From: Mariannaea sp. PMI_226
Lineage: Eukaryota; Ascomycota; Sordariomycetes; Hypocreales; Nectriaceae
Assembly (NCBI GenBank): GCA_024336345.1
Contig: JANFOG010000002.1
Coordinates: 2,852,001 to 2,916,000 of the forward strand
DNA: 64,000 bases
Reading direction: 5' to 3'
The position numbers and the translations under genes are program-made. Below, piece by piece: positions 23,779 through 35,379 of this stretch. The notes under the pieces are model-generated. The model was not told the origin of the DNA, ran no database searches, and was given only the letters and a program-made list of their open reading frames with translations. The stretch's first letter is position 1. Each line of letters begins with the position of its first letter.

Positions 23779-25979
23779 ATGGCTCCCCGTGGCCGTGGGA
23801 CGACGACCGGCCGCGACTCGGCTATGAAGTCGAAGTCCTCGAAACCGTCGAGAGGTGGAATCCAGAAGCGTGGTCGAGCGAAGCGTACCGATGGCGATGG
23901 CGATCTTGACATGGACGGCAATGCGACCCGAGCCAAGAAAGCCGCTACCTCCACTTCTTCTACCACTACAAAAACCAGATCTGCGACACGAGCTACGGTC
24001 AATCTAAACCCCAAAGGCCCATCTAGAACAGCTCAGAATGTTCTCAAGCATCTCAGCAACGGCACGGCAGGAGCCCTCTCCTCGCGTGTCTCTGCTGCAT
24101 CATCTGGGAGGGGCAAGACACGGCAACAACACAACACGGCGAATCTCTCTTTTCTACGTGTAGGCGGCCTAAAACAGAGCAAAGCTGCCGGCAACCCTGA
24201 CGGAGGATTAAACGACCTGCTTGCGTTTTTAGAGCGGAAGGCAGCGTCGTTTCTCACCGGACGAAAGAAAAACATTGCGATCAAGAAGGTATGTTATATC
24301 ATTGACAGGCATCCAGGTGCGCGACTATCCGACAGTTATCCCGGCTGTGCTTGAGACAAGGAGACGATGTTTAGAATGGGTCATGTCCCACCAGCCAAGA
24401 AATACTCTCCCGCATCTTGGATCATCACATCCAACACTGCGTGCTAACTCGGTGTAGAGCCACTATGTTGGTGACTACGTTTATATAGGAGCAAACGAGG
24501 AGGACACGGAGGAACTGGTTAAACTTAATTCTTTCACGTTTGCCGGTACGCCACTGGAAATCACCAGGGTGGATGAAGTTCCGGAGAATTCAATTGAATC
24601 AGAGTATACCCAAGACTTGAGGGCCCGCCTTCAGGGAATTCTAAGTCAAAGATATGATGGTGTCAACAAACTTCTCAAGCTTGACTTCCTTGCTTCGGAC
24701 GCAGAACTGGTCAATCTTGGCATGTTTGAATCTCCAGTTCGAGCACAGAAAACCTTCAAAGGTCTAATGGCCATTTGCGACTCCTTATTCAAGACAGCTA
24801 AAGAGAAGCGAGAGGCCATTGAAAGCATCAGTCTCGCTAGCAACAACATTGACAACGTCACCCAGGTTGAGGTTGTAGCAACAACCTTTCCTCAACTCAA
24901 GAACTTGGATATGAGCGGAAATCATATCAGCAACATGCAAGCCTTGGAGCGCTGGAAGGGAAAGTTCAGGCATCTTGAAACGTTATTCATGTCTGGTAAT
25001 CCCATTGAGACAGCTGATCCGAGTTACCAAGCAACCCTCCTGGAATGGTTTCCCAAACTGCAAGCGGTGAATGGAAACCAGCTACGTACGCCCGAGCAAA
25101 TTGCGGAAATAGAGGCTGCGTCACGCCCCAAGCCAATTCCGCAGAATGGCCCAGATTTCCGCGATGTCGGAGGTGTGGGAGAAAACTTTCTATTGGAGTT
25201 TTTTGCCCGGTTTGACAACGATCGAGTTGGTCTGGCGACGCAATATTACGACGAAGATAGCCAGTTCTCGGTATCAATCGACAACAATTCTGTGAGAGAT
25301 GCAGATGCCCCCCCGCCTATGGCATGGGGCAATTATATAAAACTTTCACGCAACCTGACCAAGATTACACATCAAAATGCACGAGTCCAACGACTCTTCA
25401 AAGGAGTCAGCACCATTGGGGAGGCTTGGAAGACGCTCCCACTTACTAGGCATCCCGATATCAAGCAGGATCTCAGCAAGTATATCATGGACTGTCATCC
25501 AATGCCCGGCTTGGTGGATCCTAATGGGCAAAACCCAGGCGTTGATGGCCTTATCATTGCTGTACACGGCGAATTTGATGAACACAACGCAGACACGAAC
25601 ACTACGGGAAAGCGCAGCTTCTCGCGGACCTTCATCCTTGGACCAGCCAAGCCAGGGAGAGGTATCATTCGAGTTGTCAGCGATATGCTCTCTCTCCGAG
25701 CCTATAGCACTCTACCCAACGTGTTTGTGCCATCTGGTCCGGAGCCTGCAGCTGCCAGTCAACACCAGGCTATGATTGCAGAGCTCTCGAAACAAACCGG
25801 TATGACGGCTGAATATTCGGAAATGTGCCTAACCCAGGTAAACTGGGAGTTCGATAAGGCTGTTATTATCTTCAACGAAAAAAAGGTACGTGATTGAAAG
25901 TCTATTACATCTCGACAACTGACTAATGAGTTTACAGTCTGAACTTCCACCTGACGCATTCGTGACCATTTCTACTTGA
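23779..25979 (+). CDS. mex67: mRNA export receptor Mex67 (NXF1/TAP)
   Basis: Three exons: 23779-24288, 24458-25885 and 25938-25979, giving 659 residues. All junctions are phase 0 and both introns have CTAAC/CTAAT branch points. The N-terminus is Arg/Gly/Lys-rich. Residues about 290-357 form leucine-rich repeats (ISLASNNI, LKNLDMSGN, LETLFMSGNPIE). An NTF2-like domain at about 411-587 would pair with Mtr2, and a C-terminal TAP-C/UBA-like domain (about 606-659) contains QVNWEFDKAV. The last 14 codons come from a separate small exon that completes this domain (LPPDAF). Mex67-Mtr2 carries mRNPs through the nuclear pore by binding FG repeats. The first intron (169 nt) is longer than usual but needs no micro-exon to keep the conserved SHYVGDYVYIG joined. 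Confidence 0.92.
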
Positions 25980-28900
25980 TTGGTCGGAAGAGTATTACTC
26001 CCTTTGAGGTGACTAGCACCCAGGACATGAAGCTTTTGCCTCTGGAAATATTCGTGCGATATTTCCTCTGATTGGGGCAGCAAGACACGACATCTTACGA
26101 AATTGATTAGTCAGGAAACAGAGGTGGATGCGAGTTGCTTTTTTTTCTACTGTTGTTCGGTCCATGTTGGAGTTAAGGGGGGGGGCAACCTTCAGGCAAA
26201 CAAATAAACGGGCAAAGCAAGGGGGCCAGGGGAGAGGAACTTGAGCCGTTAGAGATTGGGCTGGGCTTAGGGGGCACAGAGCTTGTATGGATTAGACTAG
26301 GACTGTCGGCGTGGCGCACTCAAATTGATACACCATCCCACAATTGCGTATCGTCAGTGACCGGACGAACTGTAGCCAGAATAAACAAAGAACTGTGAGA
26401 AACGTATTGACGATATTTCTACGTGAATAAGATATCTGCTTAACATTCAATATACGGTTCACTATTGCGAACACGTACACTGTATACATGAAGGAGGGAC
26501 AATGTTGAAACATTGAGCTGGTTATATTGAGCGAAGAAGAGAGGCAGTCATGTAATCACGTAACTACCAGCCGTTCTAAGAAGTTTCGCCTTCTCGTAGG
26601 CCAAAAAAAAAGTAGCCCAAGCAAACATATCAATCTAGATTCCCTGCTTTGTGCAAAAATATGACATCGAAAATATAGAGACTACTAAGACAATTGGGTG
26701 CTGGCGGACAATATCAAAACATGGCATTCTTCATCGGGAATGAAAGGGGTGACATGATGACGAAAGAGACGCAGAGCGGCACTCACCTCAGCTCGTCGCA
26801 ATAAACAACGAACATAATATCACATCTCCATCTAGGTTGGCCACTTAGAAGTCGATATTCTGACCATTGGTATAACTCAATTGATCTCCAGGGTAGGGCC
26901 TGGGCGGCTAACTTGCAGTTGGGAGAAGAGCTGCCACTGGCTAAGATGCGAAATTGGGCCCCAGATACATAGAGGGTGCATGAACCAGATGCTATGCGGC
27001 AATGGCCAATCGTACTGGTCGCTGTAGCACCAACTTTGGGAGGAGCACACGGCCTCATGGTCAGCGGCCATGGCCATGGTAAAATTGCGGGGATCGAGAT
27101 GTATCCCATTTATTGTGCTGCAGCCATGCAGGAAGGGGGAAGGCCTGGATCGTGGTCGCTAACCACTTGAATGTGGTAGATTCTCTCTAAGTCGTTACCA
27201 GTGCGCGCACTAATGGCCGAGACATGGCACCTTGCGGGTTGAGCTGTGACCTGGACCTGATGTCCATAGCCCCCAATTTAGGATAACAATTTTGTACGCA
27301 ATAGCTTGACAAATGCAATAAATACATGCCAACTATGGTGTCGACCAAATTGGGTCACGGCAAGAAAACATCACCACATATCCTCTCAACTTTACCCAAG
27401 TTACGAAGGAGGCACGGAGCTAGCGAAGGAGAAAGGCAGTCCTTGACCTGTATATCGTGCGAAGAACTACATCACGATGTATAAGTAAGCACCCCTAAGA
27501 AGCTAACTTGCGCGCCGAAGAAAGGGAATTCGTCTAGGACCACGGTGGAGGGTCGTGAAGCAGAATCATCAGGGACGATCGAAGTTGAGTGATCAGCAAG
27601 GTGCCCCGTCTTACGGTGGTCCTTTGACGTCACTTGTTCTGGATCCAGCCGCTGGTTTTCTTTTTTGGAGCAACGCTCCATTATGGCTCAAACACGATTT
27701 CATACATAGACGCACCGTACTCCGTAACTTACTCGATAGAGACCGCCTTAGGTACATTGGGTACCCTGATTCGTACGCAGAGAGCGTGCTGGATCAATGG
27801 CACACGACAGTAAAACAGTAAATGGTTAGGGGAGGCACCTAGGCTACTTAGAGAGCCAATGGAGAGAAGCAGGTCCCTTTTAGTGGTGCAACGCGTATTT
27901 CCAGGCAGCTCTAACACAGGGAATCATGAGAAGAGATAGGGTTTTAGGTAAGGTACGGTGCCTAACGTAAGACCTAAGGTAAGGTACGTAACTTATACGA
28001 GTACTAAAGCTCTGGGCCCTAAATATACCAAGCTCAGGCAAGTACTTGGCGAGGTACGGAGTACGAATAAGGTAGGTTTACTAGAGACAGGGAGAGAGGT
28101 ATGGAGTACTTACGACATGTCGGTCATTGAGTACCTACCTACTGTGCATCTGCACATAACTTACGTGTTTGCGCTGATCAGCGATGCCAGGAGCAAGGGT
28201 CCAAGGAACTCAGGTGGGGCATGGAACAGACAGGGAAGGAGGCCGCCATGGCGTGTTTCAGAAACGAAGCGATGCGGTGGAGTCGAGCAAGGGACCTTGT
28301 TGAGGCTGCTGGTTGGTGGGATACCTGGAACAACGTTGCGTCGTGACTGGCTTTCCACCACAAGGGAAGAGATCTATCACCTGAGTTCCTTTATAATACT
28401 GCGCAATTATGACTTCTCTTTTGAAGTACGGCTCCGGATAATAACCACCATCCAGTTCATCATTGTAATAATGGATTTAAGCTGCGGGCAGCGAGCAGCG
28501 AACGACCGGGTTAACAACCAAGGTACCTTGCTTCGAACTTTGATGGGAGCACAACTCCATCCCATGGCCATTGCTGGCGCCAGGACCGCCAGTCCGCATC
28601 AACGACCCCCGCCATCGCCCTCAAATTTTACAGATCAAACTTCGTTCGGCCGGTAATTAGTTGTACAGCAACGCTCTCTCGGCCGGCGAACTTGACTGGA
28701 TGATCTTACTCCTGTTGTCGCGTCGCGATGGAGTGTGCCAGGTAGAAAGTAATACTGGAGCTAGAGATCGACAGGAGAAAGGCCATATCTTTAGTAAATT
28801 AAGGTACAGCCATAATTAATATGGAGTAGGTTCCCGAAAGCTCTCATCTGAAGCGAGCTATGGAAGGAGAGCAAGCAGTTAGATTTGGACCGGATATGAA

Positions 28901-31348
28901 GAGAAGAAATAGGCCACCCTTTGCGGTCACGCTGTTGCGCAGCGTTCTTTTCAGCGTCCTTCGCGGCGTTCTGCGAATCATAGGGACGTGTTGACGGTGG
29001 CTTTGCTCCCTATCCTTCATTTTGGGATACTCGGTAATTCCTTGTGTAAATTCGAACATCTCCCAAAAGGATCTTAGTTTTGCGAGCAGAGAATGAATAG
29101 ACGAACAGCTGAGTCTCTCTCGTTTACATGTCTACCACTATGTGAAATGACCGTGGATGATGGCCGCCAGAAACAAAGGATCGATCGGTTGAACAAGCAG
29201 GACGCGATCAGGCATTGAAACAAAAAAGTGTTCCCACAGCAAGGCCAAACGCATGAAGGTTGAATGAATGGCGAACACATAATAGCATGCGTTCATGACA
29301 TTTGCATCCAGGGGATACAGCATCGCTAAGCCCCACTGCCACTGCAAGTAATGAAATCCCCTGGCGCGTTCCCCGTGCATACCTAGTACTCTGTAGTAGA
29401 GCCAGGTAGGCACGAATGATTGTAGAGTATGCATGTACTAACCGAAGTACGTACTATGTAACGTAATGTAAGTAATTATCAAGGCTGGAGGTCCAGAAGG
29501 AGAGAAGTGAAGTGAGGAAGAGGATGAGCTTGGCGAATAGATGCGACGAATCGGTCGACTCAGTCCGCCCGATATACCTGCAACCCTTGCATCCCTGCGC
29601 CCAAGCGTCATGGAACGTTTGTCTTAGTGGTGTGATTGGCCAATGGGAAGGGCGCTGCCCCTGAGCGCTCATGGGTGATGTGAAGGTTGAGGGGCTGATG
29701 GAGGGTGACGACTGGACGAGTGGTGGTGGGAGAAAGGGAGGTGGGCGGTGGACCATTTTAGGCGTGGAGGCGCGCCAGCCACTTTGCATCGCAGTCGACA
29801 CCGTTGGAGATGCCCCACGTCTTCAACAACGGGACGAGACAAAGCAAGTCTGAGAACGACGAAGAGGACTGGATATCATTGCATGCATCAGATGTAGGTA
29901 TGTATGCGTGAGGAGGTGACAGGAAAAAAAAAGTGAAGACTGACCGAGAGGGCATGGTATCAACGCAAGGGAGTCGCCGCACAAACCCATCCGTGCCTAC
30001 GAGCTTAGGTTTCTATCCAAACGACGGATCGACTCCTGAGCTCGTATTACAGTGCTATGCATACCCGTCCCCGTCCCCGTTTCCCGCAAAGTTATCTTAT
30101 GCACCTGCCTTCATGTTATAGCACTGTAGATAGCCAAGCGCGCAAGTACACAGTAGTGCATGGGGGAGAGAGGGCCGGGGGTGTTTTTTTTTGTGAGAAG
30201 GGGGAACCTTTGAGATGGGGACCCTTGGAGCTTTGCTTCTCTCCATCAAGCTCTTGGGACGGACTGTGTGAAAGGTGAGCTGCATACACTCACACCCCCT
30301 GTTTGGGTGGAGCGATGTGACCTACGGACTGGCCCCTCTCGGTCCTTTGCTGTGCTCATGCTGGCCCGGGCTTGTCTCGCGCCTGATGAAAGAAAAGGAA
30401 CAGGAACATGGTCATGGGTTATGGGCATGGGTATGATATGGATATGGGCAAGGGTCGAATAATCGACGTTTGTGCTGTGGCTTGTACCCCTGTGGCCGGT
30501 CTGTTTGCCCACCTTCCAGGTTTCCGCTCACTGCCACACGACTTTGCCTCGACCTCTCCCCTCTCTACTCCCTCTCCCATCCATTTCGCACCTCTAGTAT
30601 CTCTTTCACCTTTTCGCGCTTCTTCAGGTCACTGTTCATTCCAGACCTCGCAACACCGTCTGGTACGAGGGCGAGCCCAGCGAGAGCGATTCTTGTTTTT
30701 ATCGACGAACCCCCTCCTTTTTACCCTCAATCGACATCACACCAAACGCGATCCCGTTACGAAGGAACCCACGCTTCATTCCTATCGTCTGCCCAGGGGC
30801 CACGCCGAAACATACCACCGACTCAAACCCGCCCACAGCATCCAGCCTCACGCCCACCGACTCGAGTTGTTTTCGTTGCCGATCTGTTGGTCTATCTCTC
30901 GCACCTGCGGTGTCGACTTTCCGAGAGTTTCCTCCCAATTATTCTTCTCTGACTTTCTTTCCTCGAGTTCCTTAGCGAACGTCCTCTCCTTTCGACGCCC
31001 AGCTGTTCGCCTGCTGCGTTAAGCCAGCCTACCGGCTTGTATCAAACTACTGACGGCTCTGTTTCCCCTTGACGAGCTGTTCTGTCCTCTCTTTCATATT
31101 CAGCGTCTGAAATTCGTCATTCATTTAATTAATCCAACTCGTATGCCTGCTGGCTTCCGACACTCTCTTCTAATTCTCACCGGTCCCTCGATTTTTTCTC
31201 GATATCTCGAATGCTTAAAGTTGATGCTCGACATCATATCGTTCTTTATCACGAATTCTTTGGCGACAACCACTCACTCGGAGAATCGATCTTTGCACCG
31301 TCATGCCGTTCGCCTCCTAATTGCTAAGTTTTAAGATCATCTACTGCA
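25980..31348. other. Gene-poor region of 5.4 kb, ending in a pyrimidine-rich leader
   Basis: I cannot support any gene here. Open frames are short and rich in rare residues, and none shows a family motif. The part around 27930-28140 is dense in GGTA/TACC/GTAC words. From about 30500 onward the + strand is CT-rich, which suggests promoter and leader of the following gene; several short upstream frames occur there, including one at 31224 with a hydrophobic start. No tRNA or repeat family is seen. Confidence 0.45.
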
Positions 31349-33553
31349 ATGGGTTTACCCGAACCACCGACGTCGCTGGACGGCTCCTGCTCATTCATTC
31401 ACGAAAACACGTTATACTCTTACTCACCCCAAGGTTTCTTATCACTCAGTCTTTCCGGAGGATCGAAATGGAAGAAGCTGTCAATGGGAGAGAGCGTCTC
31501 TGGCGCTGTCTGTGTGGGTACATCAACTGGTGATGCTGGACTTTGGATTGTTGGTGGAACTGGCGGCTCGGCTGCGTATACTGGCCTGCAGAAGTACAGC
31601 TTCTCGACCAAACAATGGGCCACCATCACTCCCGCTCAATTGATCACACAAAACCGGCAGTACCATGGCGCGGTTTATCTTCCGAACGATGATCAGATCC
31701 TAATTTATGCTGGTCGCACTGATGGTGTCTCTGCCCCTAGCGCTGATACATGGACTATCCAAGCGTCCCCGCCCTATGGTGTTGAGTCGCATCCTCCAAG
31801 CTCCCATCCCGCGATCAAGCCTATACTCCTCCGGTTCTCCGATACTGATGCTTGCTTGGTTGGAGGCGACCCTTCCAATACTGCCATTGCACTTTTCAAT
31901 CCCACAACTGGCTGGACAGAATCTCAAATCACGCTGAGCCAGGGTCTGCCCAAGGACACCTCTTCTATGCAAGCAATTCTGATCAATGGCGACGACAATT
32001 CCAAAAGCCTGTACACGTTCGATCTCTCCACCTCCCCAAACACGGTCCTCAGATACCTTGTCCAGAATGCTGATGGATCGCCTGTATCCAACTCCCCTGC
32101 CCTAACAAAGCGTGAGCTCTCGCAGAATAACTGGCCTGAGTATAACTCTACTCTCGCTCCTTCATCAACAAGAACCAACTTTGCAATTGCGCAAAGCGAT
32201 GATAATACCATTGTATTCTCTGGCGGGAATACCGAAGTTCCTCTGGTTATTTTCGATGCAACTGAGAATTCTTGGGTCAATGCTTCTGATGTTTTCGCTG
32301 TCCAGAAAGCGGAAGATCTGCATGAATCGAGCTCAACAAAGACCAAGTCTCATTCATCAACCACTTCGCATCATTCGTCTACCATAGCCAGCTCTACTAG
32401 CTCACTGACGACCTCGGCTGTTTCTGATGCTAGTTCCACAGCTACTGCAACTGATGTAGCGGCTGTTGGTGCGGGGAGCAACGGCAGCTCCGGACTGAGC
32501 TCGAATACTGTTCTGGCTATTACCCTTGGATCAATTCTCGGTTTTCTCGCCCTCTTACTTGTGCTTCTGTTGCTGCTTCGACGGAGAAAGAGGGTCAAAC
32601 AACCTTCGGGCTCTCATGACAGAGGTTTGTCATCAGATGAGAAGGCTCCAATAGTCTTCAACGATGCTCCTCCACCGCTATCTTCTCCTGGTCATCTTCG
32701 TGGCCACAATTCTCAGTTTTCCCAAGACTCGTTTTCATCCATGGCTATTTTGATGGGCCGAACTGGAAAGCCTAAGACTGGCGTTACCCGAAAAGCAAGC
32801 AATGATAGCACCCGAGGCGCGACTAGTCCACTGCATGACCAGCTCAAGGCTACTATTAGCAAGCCGATCCTGCAGGATATGCAGCATCCAGTCCTACGGA
32901 GTCAAGAATCCCGAGGCGTTGCTTTCGATGCCAATGTTGCTGAACCCCGACCTCGAGAGCAAAGGCCAGTTGAAGTTGAGGACGGCATGCGAAGAAGCTC
33001 TGGTTGGAATCGGTATTGGTCCGGTGGTAGTGCTCTCCAGATACTTGGCTATGGTAACGGTCCCAAGAAGCTGTCTGCGACCGCAGATGACAGAAGCTCC
33101 CATTACTCCGAGTCGACTCAGCAGCAGAACAACCCAAGAGTCACACAAGACTCCGCCACTGTGCCCCCCCTGAATTTCGATTTCCAGCCTGAGCTGAACC
33201 GAGTCAATTCGGGTAGCCCCATAGTGGCGTCATACAGCGATGTTCCGTTCAAGGATGGAGTGGCTGTTAAGATTGAGCGGCATACTTCCAAGGCCTCCTC
33301 AGGCTACTCCAGCGGTATTCCTGAGAGCGTCCATGAGCAATGGGTAGGGGATCATTCTGCAAAGGAATGGGGCGCTGACCGAGCACCCAATGATGCCTAT
33401 CATCCTAGCTTCTATTTTGGAACACCCCTCTCCCCTAGCAACTCGCCACCTCCCCGATACCAGAAATCGGGCGTGAGCACTCAGCCTCAGCTCGCAATGG
33501 CGTCAACCTCATCAGACATGAGCTGGCTGAACTTGGGCGACAAGCGAATGTAG
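31349..33553 (+). CDS. Membrane-anchored beta-propeller (Kelch-like) protein, fungal family
   Basis: A single exon of 734 residues. Residues about 1-320 carry Kelch-like beta strands (GLWIVGGTGG, ILIYAGRTDG, TIVFSGGNTE). A Ser/Thr-rich stalk follows (about 330-380), then one strong membrane segment (about 386-411) ended by RRRKR, and a 320-residue polar tail ending SDMSWLNLGDKRM. I recognise this layout and the SDMSWLNLG ending from a conserved filamentous-ascomycete family, which databases often mislabel as splicing factor Clf1. True Clf1 consists of HAT repeats and looks quite different. By the positive-inside rule the propeller would face outside and the tail the cytosol, as in a surface sensor. 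No signal peptide precedes the propeller in this model. Function unknown. Confidence 0.8.
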   Translation: MGLPEPPTSLDGSCSFIHENTLYSYSPQGFLSLSLSGGSKWKKLSMGESVSGAVCVGTSTGDAGLWIVGGTGGSAAYTGLQKYSFSTKQWATITPAQLITQNRQYHGAVYLPNDDQILIYAGRTDGVSAPSADTWTIQASPPYGVESHPPSSHPAIKPILLRFSDTDACLVGGDPSNTAIALFNPTTGWTESQITLSQGLPKDTSSMQAILINGDDNSKSLYTFDLSTSPNTVLRYLVQNADGSPVSNSPALTKRELSQNNWPEYNSTLAPSSTRTNFAIAQSDDNTIVFSGGNTEVPLVIFDATENSWVNASDVFAVQKAEDLHESSSTKTKSHSSTTSHHSSTIASSTSSLTTSAVSDASSTATATDVAAVGAGSNGSSGLSSNTVLAITLGSILGFLALLLVLLLLLRRRKRVKQPSGSHDRGLSSDEKAPIVFNDAPPPLSSPGHLRGHNSQFSQDSFSSMAILMGRTGKPKTGVTRKASNDSTRGATSPLHDQLKATISKPILQDMQHPVLRSQESRGVAFDANVAEPRPREQRPVEVEDGMRRSSGWNRYWSGGSALQILGYGNGPKKLSATADDRSSHYSESTQQQNNPRVTQDSATVPPLNFDFQPELNRVNSGSPIVASYSDVPFKDGVAVKIERHTSKASSGYSSGIPESVHEQWVGDHSAKEWGADRAPNDAYHPSFYFGTPLSPSNSPPPRYQKSGVSTQPQLAMASTSSDMSWLNLGDKRM

Positions 33554-34934
33554 AGCAATCGCAGTCTTGACGAATAATTACGATGCTAAGCCACGCCTCT
33601 TTTCTGCATGTATTTTCTTGATGAGCCGCCGATATACCCCCCCATGATCTTCTTGGAAGCATCATCACTCGCTTCAACTACATACTTGCTAGAGGTTCGG
33701 CGAAGCCGGTGTCTCTTGCTGGGAATTGATCAAGAAGAGTCTTCAGCCCCCCTTCTCCCCATCTGCAATCCGCCAAAGCTCGGTCACTTTCAACCATATT
33801 TCTATGGCGCGCAAAAATCTCTTGCGCATACTCACTCTCTTGCTCCCTCCCAAGGTCTCAGTAGCGTGGAGGAAACATCTGTTTCATTTCTCTGTTCTTT
33901 CTGTGTGTTTGGCAACCAACGCATGATCCAATGTCGACATCTTTCGGCCTCGACTTAATCTGTCTCATATTCGCTTCTCTTTTTCTCGTCTTTTTTGCTC
34001 TCTTTTTCTTTTCGACGCTTTCGTTTTTGCTGTACATTCTAGACTCTGGACCCAGGACTGGTTTTTTTTCTTCCTTATCTCGATTGATTGTTGAAGCTTT
34101 TTATTATGATACCATCATCTCCTGCATGTAATTGGCTTGAACAAAGCAAGACGCACGAAGGAGGGAGGGAGGTAGGAGGAGTATTCTTAAGACAACACTC
34201 TCTGAAAAAAAAACACTCGAGTGGTACTGCTGGGAGGAGATTGATGGAAAAGGGGAAGATGTAGGTGCTGGCTTCTTGTGGGTGGTGGAAACGAAGCAGT
34301 CAAAGCAGGGGGGCTGCAATGCCTTACTTCAATGCAAGCGATGGAAAAGTTATGTGGTCAGACGCCTTTAATTCAATGGAAAATTACCATCATCTATTAT
34401 TGACCAGACTGCTTTTGGGTGACATGATGTATTTGCAGAGCCTTGTCTTCGGGCCTGACGTCAACATGAGGCTCTCACTCGGACTCTATAAGAACGTAAG
34501 GAGACGGGACTTTTTCTGACAATGAGCTGAATCTCTGTTTCCCTGCTCAGTGTTTCCTTGATTATCGCTCTACACCTTGCTTGAATTTTTTTTCTTTTCG
34601 TTTCATCTTCAGGTTGTAGCACAGGAGAGACAAAACCTGAGTGATTTGGAATGAGGGTGCATTAACACCAACGCCGAGTTGAAGCCATCTCCTGGCTTTG
34701 CCTATTCACAACACCGACTCGGTTCTCTCTTTGGGTAAACCCGGAGCCTCTGTGTTATTTCTTTTTTTTCTTCTCTCCTCCCTCTATTTACGGAACAGGC
34801 TTCCGAACAATGGAGACAGACACCTGTCATGCCAAGCTAAGCACGGTACAGGTTCTGTAGCGTCCCAAGTAAATAAGCTAAACGAGGGGCTCAAAAGAGT
34901 CGACCCACGGGATGGGAGGACTATCGACAAGGAC

Positions 34935-34962
34935 CCATATCCAGATCCATATCCATATCCAT
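34935..34962 (+). repeat. CCATAT imperfect repeat
   Basis: Four CCATAT/CCAGAT units in tandem in the gene-poor region. Confidence 0.75.
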
Positions 34963-35362
34963 TTCTCTGGGAATTTTTTTTTCTTTGGCGCGATGACCCG
35001 ACAACAGAGATGGCGGCGCCCCTGGGTCCCGTGTACCAAGTGGATTGGAAAAAGAGGGACGAGGAGATGGATCGGGCGGCACAAGGGACGAGCTCCGGAA
35101 GAAGGTCGGAAACCTGCGCAACAAGCGTGAGTGGGTTTAGAAGCTTTTTTGATCTCACTTTAAAGATTTATGCGGTGAGAGGAATGGAGGCCGTTTTTTT
35201 TTTCGTTATTTTTTTTTTAATCTCTCAGCCTTCGAAGGTAGCAAATATTAATTGGATATATAGATGAGCAGTTGGAGCAATGAGGAATGAAGCTGAAGCA
35301 GAAATGGAAGAGTTGACGTGTTGAAAAGCTCGTCGCAGTCTGTCAGCCCAACTGCGTACTTC

Positions 35363-35379
35363 CTACCTACAGTAGGTAG
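35363..35379. repeat. Perfect 8-bp inverted repeat with 1-bp spacer
   Basis: CTACCTAC and GTAGGTAG are perfect reverse complements around a single A. The motif is made of the TAGG word that is frequent in this genome's intergenic DNA, so chance is possible. Confidence 0.7.

Noticed and set aside
26783..27109. 108-codon - strand frame with protein-like composition
   Set aside because: No recognisable motif, no convincing splice partners, and a second overlapping frame is equally open.
27958..28656. 232-codon + strand frame
   Set aside because: Its start is built from repeated GTAAGGTACG words and the rest shows no domain or splice support.
30408..31022. Long + strand frames in the CT-rich leader of the propeller gene
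   Set aside because: Ser/Pro/Leu/Phe-rich content follows from pyrimidine tracts; treated as leader sequence.
31349..33553. Label as pre-mRNA splicing factor Clf1
   Set aside because: No HAT repeats; a transmembrane segment and propeller-like strands are incompatible with Clf1.
34698..35267. 189-codon + strand frame in the gene-poor region
   Set aside because: It contains a DPYPDPYPYP run from a CCATAT microsatellite and Phe runs from poly-T tracts; no conserved motif.
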